Source: Tieghemiomyces parasiticus (lineage: Eukaryota > Kickxellomycota > Dimargaritomycetes > Dimargaritales > Dimargaritaceae). From it: a stretch of 32,085 bases of DNA. This document shows positions 20,567-30,161 of the stretch, in pieces. Position 1 is the stretch's first letter. Every line of letters begins with the position of its first letter. Location of the stretch: the NCBI GenBank assembly GCA_027575765.1, contig JANBPT010000529.1, positions 1-32,085 on the forward strand. The letters run 5' to 3'. Made by a program: the position numbers and the translations under genes. A model generated the notes under the pieces. That model saw only the letters and a program-made list of their open reading frames with translations, was not told the origin of the DNA and ran no database searches.

Positions 20567-23134
20567 ATGAGCGACCAACCGAGGGCTTCGTCGGAAGAGG
20601 CAGTCCAGCCCATTGAAATTATAACCGAACTACCGGCCCCGAGCATGGATTCAGAGTCATTAGAGGCCACGCCACCATTAAGCAGCGAGGCACACCTTCC
20701 TCCACCCGACACCCTGTTCCAGCCGTTTGCGGACATACCCCGTGTCCTGCGCACCGGCGCTGAAGCCGAGACCCTGCCCGACACCCCCACCCGAGATCGC
20801 CCACTAGCCTTTCCCCGCTCGCCCAGTCGCTTACTGCGGTCTCCGTCCGCTCCCATAGCCCGCAATGTGGAACGCTTTTTTGACCGGCACCAGAGCCACC
20901 GCTCCCACCGCCTCGCGCGGACGGCCTACTCAGAGATAATTGATTCGGACGATGACGATACGGCTAGCGAGGTGATTGTGATCGCCGACGGCCACGCTAC
21001 CACTTTGCTACCACCCCCACCGCCCTTACCACCATCGCTACGGGCCAGTTCGTCGACGTCCGTGACGCCTGTCACGGCACTAGGCACCTCGGCCCGGCCC
21101 GCCTTCTCCCCGGAGAATTCCCAAGACGATTTCCGAGTGATCCCCAAGCGGCCCCGGTTGCTACCCAAACGGGCCAGTCCGCCGGGTGCCGACCAGCTAT
21201 TCGGGGTAGATCCGGGGGGTGACGACGACGCGGAAGACAGTGGGGAATCCAAGGCCACAGAATGTTGCATATGTTGCGAACCCCTCACCACCGCAGGTCT
21301 GCACCGCGTGGTCTCCCTGCGCTGCGGTCACCTCTTCGGCCACAGCTGTATCCTACAGTGGCTGAGCACCGGCGGGCCGAACCGAGCGAGTGCAGCCCAA
21401 CGGTTCTGTCCGACGTGCAAGCAACCAGCTACCCGCCACCACATCCATCCAATCTACACCCGCCGTATCCTCGTGACCGACAATGCCGAGGTTGAGGCCC
21501 TGAAGTGTCGCAATCGGGAGTTGGAAAGCACCTTGCGGAAAGTTGAGACCGAGAAGACCCGAATCGCCCTGGCGGCGCGCATGCTGCAGGGTGAGCATGC
21601 TGAACTGGCGCGAAAGTTTGACGAATTGCAATGGGCCCACGACGAACTAGCGCGGACTCTATCGGAACAACCCGAAGTAGCGGGAGGCGCGATGCCGCGG
21701 CCCAAACCGACCAAATTTACCTGGCAAGCCACCGTTACGGTAGCCAGCAATGTAAGTGCGCACGCAGGGATCCATCCCTTCCTAACGTTATGGCATCGCT
21801 CCCCGTCAAGGTCAGAGGACACAGGAAGGAAAAATAATAATAACACCCTAACCTATTCTTTGAATTTTGCTACGGATATGCTGCTACCACATCCCACCGC
21901 TTTGTGAAACTGTGGGTAGAACACCGCCTGTCGGGTCTTGGCCTACGACGCGTTCGACCACAGCATCTTGGTCAGCGTCCCGAAGGCCCAGCTCGCCTTT
22001 TCGTCGCAGGGTGCGTCCCACTCGCCCGGCGTCGCCTCGAGCGGCCGACAGGTAGGCAGTCCCTTCCCATTCGGTCTGGTACGTATTTCGCTTGATGACC
22101 CAAGCCAGCGCGAGTATATTGGCATGCATGCCCGGGCTCTCCGGGACGCAGCCGTATGCCCCGTCGACGGCGCACACGTCTTGACCACCGCTTTAGACCG
22201 AACGGTCAAGGTGGTCTCGCTACGTTTACGCGCGGTCGTACAGAGCTTCCCGCTCGAGGCCCCCGGCTGGTCCTGCGCCTGGCACCCACTACAACCCGCC
22301 CGGTTTGTTGTCGGCTTGGCCAACGGCGCCGTTCAACTGTTCGATATCCGCGACCCGCCCAACACCCCCAGTCTACCCCTCGGCGGCCGTCACCGCTGCC
22401 GGACTCCTGTACACTCACTCGTGTACGCGTGTCATCAACCATTTGACGGTATCCCTCTGCTCATTGTGGGTAGCAGCACTGTAGTCTACCTCATCGCCCT
22501 GGCATTACCCGACGCCCGTGATACTACTACTGACCTTGCCGCGTACGCTGATAATGGCCCAGCATGGTATAGTATAAATTCACCGCCCGGATTCGACTGC
22601 TACTGTGCCCGTTACGACCAGGCCTCATCGACCCTCCTGCTGTCGTACCGTCGGATGCAACACCAAGCTCTGGCTCATCATGCATTCCGGGTGACCATCA
22701 CTGATACTGCCGCCAATAACGCAGCGGGTGCGGCCGAGAATATTCAGGACCAAACCATTGATATAGCCCCGAGGGTGTCGGAGGCGAAACCAGCCGAATC
22801 ACCAAGTCCGCACTATACCGTACAGTGCGAACCCCTCCATACTATTGAGTATTCAGGCACCCAAACCGCACTCGTGCGCACCGCCATTTTTACCGTCGAC
22901 CCGGCCGCCGATGTGCCCACGTGCTTCGCTGCCGCAGGGGACCCCGCTACGGCTGAGGTGAAAATGTGGGGGTTGCACCCGGACACGTTGCACCGTTCAG
23001 ATGCCGTCCCCGATCGCTCACTGAGTGAGGCGAAGGTTGATGTGGTAGACGTTCGTTACTGTCGCAACCATAGTAGCCCGGCCGTCCTGGCCACACTCTC
23101 CGGCACGCAAGTGAACCTCTACCGAGTGACCTGA
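20567..23134 (+). CDS. RFWD3: RFWD3-type RING and WD40 E3 ubiquitin ligase (about 799 aa)
   Basis: Exons are 20567-21751 and 21920-23134, joined in phase 0. In animals and plants RFWD3 ubiquitinates RPA and RAD51 during interstrand-crosslink repair and at stalled forks, in the nucleus. The N-terminus is disordered, with a candidate SUMO-interacting motif (SDDDDTASEVIVIAD, residues 127-141). The RING uses C233, C236, C253, H255, C261, C281 and C284; its CGHLFGHSC core matches the RFWD3 pattern, in which the residue usually Cys/His after CGH-x-F is Gly. A coiled coil follows (residues about 307-365). After splicing NTACRVLAYD begins the C-terminal beta-propeller, with blocks YIGMHARALRDAAVC, LTTALDRTVKVVSL, WSCAWHP and VVGLANGAVQLFDIRDP that match RFWD3. 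Its length is close to the human protein. It ends 217 bp from the convergent APC8 gene. Confidence 0.92.
21752..21919 (+). other. intron of the RFWD3 gene (168 bp)
   Basis: GTAAGT donor after an Asn codon and a GGGTAG acceptor; the frame upstream of the acceptor is closed by that TAG. A CCTAACC branch-like site sits about 70 bases upstream, rather far. Splicing gives TVTVASN-NTACRVLAYD, which matches the family. Confidence 0.8.
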
Positions 23135-23351
23135 AGCGATGGCGTACTCTCTGCCGGACGTAGTCCTGACCGATACTACTTGATAATTCCCAAGTCCCGA
23201 CCAGCTTTCTATTGTAAACTCACTTCTGTTTTTTACTCTTACTAGGGAACCCCCACTCCGGTCGTCAATCTAATGTGCAATGGATTACGGTTATTGGTAA
23301 TAGTCGTTCGGTCTTCCCGTACGAAGGGAGCCGCGGGCCAAACGGGCTTGA

Positions 23352-25211
23352 TCACTGTACTGACACAAAACTGGCCTTGAGCCGGGCGGCGATGAGGCTC
23401 TGGATCTCGCGTTGTAGGGCGCGGGCCTCCTGTAGATCCTATTAGGAAAAGATTATGGATAATCCAATGAGCAATGGACTGTGTGTTAGTGAATGGCGGC
23501 GGCGAGGACATTTTAGACGCCATACCAACATCAGTGACAGCATAGAGATTTCGCAGCCGGCCCAACTCAAATCCTCCCCCACGATACTGTAACTTACTTC
23601 CCCGCCGTGGTCTACAACGGCAGTCAGGTGCTGGTTCGCAGCTGCGTAGTTCCCGCGGGCCTTCTCGTGGCGGGCCAGGTGGAGACATGTCTCAACGTAC
23701 GCGTCGGATCGGGGTTCATCAGGTGGGTAGCTCCGGAGGGCCAGTTGGTAGTGCTCGGTCGCCTCAGTATCCTTGCCCATCTTGGCGTACAGCCGAGCAA
23801 GCTGGGTTAGGGTCTCAAACTCGTTCTCAGACTCGAGGAGCGCCCGGTCGTAGCACTGGACGGCCTCGTCATAGCGTTCGCAGACCTCGTAGCAACCGGC
23901 CAGGACGCTCCACAACCGCGTGTCGAACGGCCGAAGGGCGGCAGCCTTTTGGTAATAGTATAGCGCGTAGTGGGGCATCTTGAGGAACTCGTAGGTCTGA
24001 CCCAGACCGCTCCACGCGCGGTGGTCCCGCTCGTCCATCTCGACGGCGCGGCGGTAGGCATCGATGGCCGCGGCGGTGTTCTTGAGTTCGACATACTCGT
24101 GGCCCATGAGGGTCCACGCCGACAGGTACCGCCGGTTCAATTTGAGGGCGCGCTGGAAGTACACGACGGCCTTCTCGTGTTCGGTGCGCAGACCATAATA
24201 GTTGCCAATGACACAGCAGGTCTCCGGCCGAAAACGATCCACCTCGGCGCAGTGGTGGGCGAGATAACTCAGCTTGGGCCGGCTCTCCATGACATACAAG
24301 ATGTTGGAGTATACATCGGCCTGGTCGAGGCGGTACGGGTCCTGACGAAACAACCAGTCGAACAGGGACTCGGCCTCCTCAAACTCGCGGGCGTGGTAGT
24401 AGGCCGTGGCACGCAGGGCAGTCAGGAATCGGCCTTCGGGGAAGTCCGGCTGGAGAGGTCGGGTGGCCGCCACGACGACGTCCGGCGGGGCGTGCAGCTC
24501 AAGACGGGCGTGGGCCAGAAAGAACTGTGTCATGAAGGAACCGGTCGGTAGTTGCGGGATGAGGTCCTCGAGAGCGGCCATGGTAGGGAGACACGCGGCC
24601 AGTTCGGTCCACGCGCTCCAGTTATACGGGTAGAGGTGAACCGAGCGGATCAGATGGGCCCGGGCCCGGGCTGATAACCGCTGGCGGCGGTAGCAGAGCC
24701 CCACCAGGTACCGTTCGAAGCCGTCCAGCTGAGCCTCCTCCTGGGGGGCTACCAATTCCTCCAGGATAGTAGCGACGGCCGCATTGCTATCCTCCCCCAG
24801 GTCCTCATCCGACCGAGAGTCTGCCCCGGCCCCACCGGCCACCGGCAACCGCTCCTCACAACGTCGTTCGGCTGCCATGTACCGCGCGTATAGTCGGAGG
24901 AAACGGCAGCGGCGCTCGGTGCAGCCTTGGAGAACGAAGGCCGCACGGTCGAATTCCTTTAGGTCGAAGTAGGTGCGGGCGAGCAGGCACCGGTCGCAAG
25001 ATGAGGCGGGCGAACTCGGAGGCAAGTCGGTTTCGTATGCCAAGGCAGGAGCGGGCCGAGTGGCGTTGTCGGGCGTGGTCGGGCACCACTCGGCCTCGCG
25101 GTGGTCGACCAGCGTCTCGGCGGCCCATTTCGCCGCGAAGGTCAGACCACGGCTACTGCACTCGGCGATGGCGGCCCGTAGCAGCGCAGGGGCGTGGGCA
25201 GCGTCCTTCAT
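23352..25211 (-). CDS. CDC23: anaphase-promoting complex subunit 8 (APC8/Cdc23), about 566 aa
   Basis: Exon 1 runs 25211-23598 (538 codons) and exon 2 runs 23438-23352 (28 codons and TGA). APC8 is a TPR scaffold subunit of the anaphase-promoting complex (cyclosome), the nuclear ubiquitin ligase that targets cyclins and securin. The N-terminus RGLTFAAKWAAETL and CLLARTYFDLKEFDRAAFVL match the Cdc23 N-terminal domain. DGFERYLVGLCYRRQ and LYPYNWSAW follow, then a TPR array (about 260-535) with the hallmark blocks YSNILYV, LSYLAHHCAEVDRFRPE, TCCVIGNYYGLRTEHEKAVV and SAWTLMGHEYVELKNTAAAI. The second exon (EARALQREIQSLIAARLKAS) continues the last helix. I chose the ATG at 25211 because upstream codons in frame show no similarity. 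The fungal protein is slightly shorter than the human one. Confidence 0.95.
23439..23597 (-). other. intron of the APC8/Cdc23 gene (159 bp)
   Basis: On the minus strand GTAAGT follows the Glu538 codon and CCTAATAG closes the intron, with a CACTAACAC branch site upstream. The reading frame continues through the intron to a stop at 23442-23444, but that peptide is unrelated to APC8, while the spliced exon extends the family's C-terminal helix. Confidence 0.8.
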
Positions 25212-28200
25212 GGCAGGCAGGACGGGGCGAATGAAGGTAACTAAAGCGGGACGGTGTTGGTAGGCACGGTCAATAGGGTTGAAAATGGCAAGGGCGGGGT
25301 GGTGTAAGTACGAGTAGCCACGCAAAGCAATGCATCTGATTTGCTTGGGTGAATTTTGTGACCCATTCCTAATCCATGGTTTGCTATCGGTCACACCCAC
25401 AGTTCTCTGTCGGATGGTTTTTTTGGTGGGTACTATATATCTCTATATATATACATAGCTTGTCAAGCGTAAACATCACACACCGACTTCCATGCGTCTA
25501 TGTGGTAGGTCTATTAACTACAGAGCCAGTTGACCGGTCCTGCACCGGTTTTGCCGGCTGGTCAGAACCACGGGCGCTATGCTGACCATATAATTCTGAA
25601 TTGTTTACCTCTCGCGATCATGCAGAGTTTTCAATAGAACCTGCTTCGCACGACGACCATTGCCACCCTGAGGGTCCTTGGCCACCACCAAGGGTATTGT
25701 CTACTGTCCAACGGGAGAAGTCCTCCCCACTTCCCCTCATGACTGGGGCACTGCCAAAGCTTGCTTCGCCGGTTGCCTACAAAGCTGAAAACAGTGACCG
25801 CCTAGCAATTTTGGGCTTCAAACGAGAAGGAACGAGTGACTGCAGCTTAACTGTGCTCTACTGCCTTCGAATACAGCCGTTTTTTACATTGTCCGTTCTC
25901 CTTCTATATTGCGCTATGGAAAAAGGGGGGAGCTGGACTGTCCCTGGCTAACCAAATACTGGAAAGTAACTCTGTCTACAAGTTTCGCAGCCAGTCTCGC
26001 TTCGCTCATCCGCTGCTACCGACGGTATTCAGTGGAGAGTTATCTGATGACCATTCTGACCTTATGTGGCGTCCATAAACGAAGTAATATGGGTGCAATG
26101 AAGCTGCCATTAAATAAATCGAACAGTCGCTATCAGTATGGTATGAAAAATTGAAGTAAGAGGTAAAGGGACAGAGAGTCCAAGGGACCAGGTTTCTCTA
26201 GGGCTAATATAATTGGTGCCTCTGATGTGAGCAAGGAGTTCATGGTAGGGATAATAGAAGGATTGGACAGCATGCTATCGTAGGATCATAACATGGGCAG
26301 GTAGAATCAGAAATGGAAGCCATAATGGGGAAGTATGGTAAAGGTAGCCTAGGTGTACTGGATGTGGTATATGGGAACCACAGTTGACTCACGTCCAGGG
26401 CTTCGATCGGCATCCTGTTGCCCTGCCGGTCCTAATTCGGTCACCCAAAGAAACGACTCTAGCTACTACATTCAATGACCCAGCCTACGCTACGTTTTTA
26501 TAGTCGCTTGGTTTCCAAAGCACCTGAGTGAATCAATTAAGCTAGTATACTTCTATATTTTCTAAAGGATCTCGACTAAACACTTCGCAGCGTCCTCTTG
26601 GTCCACGTCACCTGGCGCATTTCTACTAGGTTACACACATCACCCAGTGATAGAGGCAATCAAACGATTCTAGTTCTCAATTTTTTCATATTCCTGTGGA
26701 CGGCGATTAGCCAGTGGTGCGAAGAAAAGGTTGGTCCTCCAAGAAAAGTAATTCGAAGAGACTGCTCAAGATGACCAATGGGGACAACAGTCAGTTGAAA
26801 AATCCCACCGCTCAACTTGAAAAGCTCCGCAACGGCTTCGTGTCTGTAGAAAAAGAACAACAGCCGGGGTGTACGGTCCGCCGATTCGTCCCTCGGCCCA
26901 CTGCCACCGCTTAGGCGTGCTGCTAGCACTGCCAGAAAAACGGTGCCGCTACAATGTTTCGGAATACGTGCTAGCTACTCTAGAAGGTTGGGGGATTAAC
27001 TTGTTGATGGCGCAACGGAGAATGGAACCCTGCGGCGCTATGGCTCATCCAAGTAGAGCATGCAGTTGGTTACCCTGTCCTCCTTCCCACAGCAGCTCAT
27101 AGAAACGCCATCGGTAGATTCTACAAACCTGACATTCCCTGTCCGCGCCAAAACCACCACCCTCAAGCCATACCTCTGGGCTCGAGTCTCACTAGTGGCT
27201 GCGGTATTTCAATCCTCAACTTCCTATTCGGCGTTACATTTAGCCGGCCTGAGGTTGAAAATCGACTCTGGTGCTGGAACTCACCAATAGGAGTGCATCG
27301 AGAAAGCGGATGCGGTCGAATCGGAGGGTAGGGGTGACCAGTCAACCAATGACCAAGTAGAATCATCCCGTACTCCAACGGTATCAGTTGAATCCACCAG
27401 GCAGTTAGTGGGCGGTCGGTGCCGGGCGGAATTAAGCACACGGCCAGAGGAAGCACCGCCGCTGCAGTTATTACCGTAGGCGGCCCCCGCGTCTTAGCAG
27501 CTCGCCATACAAGCTCACGGGGTTGCAGCGCAGCGAACTGGCCGGTAGTGTGATATCCGCCTTCGTTTTTTTCTGGTGCTGCCGACCACCCACATGTGCT
27601 AGGTATCCGTCTGGCCTGGCTCAGATTATTTTCAGACCATTTCCTCCGACGGCCGTTCTATCCTTTTCTCCTCCGGACTGTGTGGGACGGCGAGTCTAGT
27701 GGAGCTCTTCCGTCTTTGCCACGGCCTAATTTACCCTGGATCCTCCTCCTCATTGGTAATCAGCGTCGGGCGCGGACGATGAAAATTGCAGTGGCAACAT
27801 GAGAATCAACCCTGCCAGGCTGGGTCCACCGGTGGTAGCCGAAGGTAGGTGTAGGCCAGGGAGAGCTGTCCTGCTGAAGTAGTTCCTCCGACAGGTAATC
27901 GTCCCTGTATAAAGTGATAGAACATTTCCCTTCAGACAGGTTTCACCCCGCCTGCCGTCAGAATTTTTTGCCGATATCTGCGAAACATGTGTCAGCCATT
28001 ACTTCTCATTATCGTTCCGCTCTACATCGTACCGCTATACTTATTGCTACACTATCCTTAATATATTCGTCAATATTAATCCCTTGTCCTAAAGCTGCCT
28101 CCCGCTCGGAAATCAAGGGTTTTTCACTGTCCCTATCTGATGACCCCTGCCCGGTCCGCCTTCCCGTACCAGATCCCTAAGCCGTTTAACTCCGAAAGAC

Positions 28201-28481
28201 CCCTATCTGAAACCGACTAGACACGGTTTCTCGATTGACTTAAACTCCCCCCGCATCCTGCTCCTTGGATATTTCTCCACTCTACGCTAGCCTCACACCC
28301 GCGCCTCCAGCGTACTGCACGTCGATTCTCACTTGCTAGAGAGCGGCTCCCCCCTCTTCCCGAGCCTTCTGACCTTTCCGCTCCATTGCGAGAACGTTAG
28401 CGCCGTCTTCGCCCCGGCAGTCCCTGCCGGCCCAACTGTCCACCCTCACTGGTCTATCACGATTACAGCCACCCGTGCATC
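25212..28481. other. long divergent intergenic region between APC8 and the MFS transporter
   Basis: About 3.3 kb, AT-richer than the coding regions in the middle (roughly 25900-26950). Open frames up to about 116 codons exist (25601-25951, 26660-26929, 27163-27456) but none shows a domain, repeat or splice pattern I can defend. A TATAAA occurs at 27908-27913, and the final 400 bases before the transporter are pyrimidine-rich. No RNA gene or mobile-element trace recognised. Confidence 0.4.
25434..25452 (-). promoter_or_regulatory. possible TATA-type element upstream of APC8/Cdc23
   Basis: A TATATATA-rich stretch lies about 220-240 bases upstream of the APC8 ATG in an otherwise mixed flank. 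The distance would need a long 5' leader. Placement is suggestive only. Confidence 0.25.
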
Positions 28482-30161
28482 ATGGCCAACGCCTCGCCGT
28501 ACGAAATTTCTGTGACGACCTCTACCGTACCCATCGATACCGACCACCAAGCTACTCTCGTACCCGGTCGCTCGCCCTTCGCACCATTTTACCCGCCCAC
28601 GTCGCCGAAGAACGCGCATACTGTTGCTGACGTTGGTATCGCGTGTACTGACGCGGCCAATGAGAAGGGGGCGGGCCAGCCGCTCGGAATGGACGACGCG
28701 GACCTTCCGTACTCGCCCTTCGGCCCGACCGCCCGCACCATAATCATGATCCTAGCGGGCATAACCGGTATGATGGCCCCGTTTGCGTCCAATATTTTCC
28801 TACCGGCCATCGCCGACGTGGCCAAGGATCTCGACTCCACCGTATCGAAAATCAATGTCGCTGTCTCGGTCTTCATGATTGGGCTGGGCATTGCGCCCGT
28901 TGTCTGGGGCCCCATGGCTGACCAGCTCGGTCGCCGCTACGCCTTTTCGATCGGCTGCTTTATCTGCACGGCCGCTTCGATCGGCTGTGCCCTGTCCAAC
29001 TCTTACTCGATGCTGATGGGTATGCGGTTCTTGCAGGCCGTCGGTGGGTCCAGTACGGCAGTGGTTGGCGCGGGTACCATCAGCGACATATACGAGCCAG
29101 CCCAGCGCGGCGCGGCCCTGGGTATCTTCTTCAGCGGCCAGATGCTGGGCCCCGTGCTAGGGACCATCCTGGGCGCCTACGTTGCCCAGGACCTAGGCTG
29201 GCGTTGGGCCTTCTGGCTGTCGGTTATCCTGAGCGGCATCTGTTTTCTCATCCTCACGTTTGTCATGCCTGAGACCCAGCGTATGGCCGTTTCCCGTAAG
29301 CGGCGGATGCCCCTGAAGGGTCTACCCAAAGACCTCCACCTACAGTCCCCACCAAAATTCTCCTTTCAGCAGATGAACATCCTGACCATGGCCCCGACCC
29401 TCAAACTGCCCTACGTGGCCATCCCTGTGGCGGCTATGACCCAGATGATGGGGTCATACTACGGAGTCAACGTGGCCATCTCCATGCTGCTTGCCCGCGA
29501 CTATCACTACCCCATCTCAACTATCGGGCTCTGCTATATTGCCCTCGGCGCCGGTAGCGTCGCCGGGGCCTTCTTTGGCGGATTCATTTCAGACTATACC
29601 CTCCGCCGGGCCCAGCGCTCCTTGTGCTACAATCAGACTGCCCAGCACGGTGACGGTGAGCTCGGCCAGGTCGCCACCTCCGAGGTAGAGGTCGGAGCTA
29701 GCAAAAGCAATGCGGCTGAGGGCTCCGTTAGTGCCGAAGACCAGCCGTACGAGGCCCGTCTTCAGTTCAGTTTGGTCGCCATGGCCGTGTTTCCGCTTTC
29801 ACTAATCGCCTACGGCTGGGTCATGCACCACAAAGCCTTCATCGTGTTCCCACTTATCTGTCAGTTCATCTGTGGATTCACCGTGGTGGCCGGGTTCAGC
29901 GCCTACTCAACGTACCTGGTTGACCTCTTCACATCCAAGAGCTCGTCCATCACCTCGCTGGGAAACCTGTTCCGCTGTCTCTACGGGGCCCTCTGGTCGG
30001 GCGTTATCGCTATGGTCATCGATGCGTGGGGGGCCGGATGGGCGTTCACCTTTCTCGGAGGCATCACCTTCGTAGTAACCGCACTGACCGTGACGCTTTA
30101 CCTCAAGGGACAGTCGTGGCGGCGGGCGAATCCCCCAACCAGGTTCTTGAATACTAATTAA
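28482..30161 (+). CDS. major facilitator superfamily drug/solute:H+ antiporter, DHA1-type (559 aa)
   Basis: Residues 1-83 are a polar cytosolic tail. About twelve hydrophobic helices follow: six before and six after a central cytosolic loop (265-305). Motif A is GPMADQLGRRYAFSIG (143-158), with the Asp and Arg pair of MFS carriers. The R-FLQAVGGSSTAVVG segment (182-196) corresponds to motif B, and GQMLGPVLGTILGAY (219-233) is the antiporter motif C, which marks the DHA1 12-helix proton antiporters. The second half carries a motif A-like GGFISDYTLRR (366-376), followed by an acidic, Gly/Ser-rich insertion at about 385-425. Family members export drugs, polyamines or organic acids from the plasma membrane or vacuole; the substrate here cannot be told. 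One exon; the ATG is in a good context (ATCATGG) and the gene ends with TAA. Confidence 0.9.
   Translation: MANASPYEISVTTSTVPIDTDHQATLVPGRSPFAPFYPPTSPKNAHTVADVGIACTDAANEKGAGQPLGMDDADLPYSPFGPTARTIIMILAGITGMMAPFASNIFLPAIADVAKDLDSTVSKINVAVSVFMIGLGIAPVVWGPMADQLGRRYAFSIGCFICTAASIGCALSNSYSMLMGMRFLQAVGGSSTAVVGAGTISDIYEPAQRGAALGIFFSGQMLGPVLGTILGAYVAQDLGWRWAFWLSVILSGICFLILTFVMPETQRMAVSRKRRMPLKGLPKDLHLQSPPKFSFQQMNILTMAPTLKLPYVAIPVAAMTQMMGSYYGVNVAISMLLARDYHYPISTIGLCYIALGAGSVAGAFFGGFISDYTLRRAQRSLCYNQTAQHGDGELGQVATSEVEVGASKSNAAEGSVSAEDQPYEARLQFSLVAMAVFPLSLIAYGWVMHHKAFIVFPLICQFICGFTVVAGFSAYSTYLVDLFTSKSSSITSLGNLFRCLYGALWSGVIAMVIDAWGAGWAFTFLGGITFVVTALTVTLYLKGQSWRRANPPTRFLNTN

Noticed and set aside
23970..24551. 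193-codon + strand open frame antisense to APC8
   Set aside because: The minus strand is a clear APC8 TPR array; the + frame shows nothing recognisable.
23442..25400. Longer form of APC8 from an ATG at 25400 through to a stop at 23442
   Set aside because: The first 63 residues lack family similarity and the last ~53 are intron translation; the spliced C-terminus fits better.
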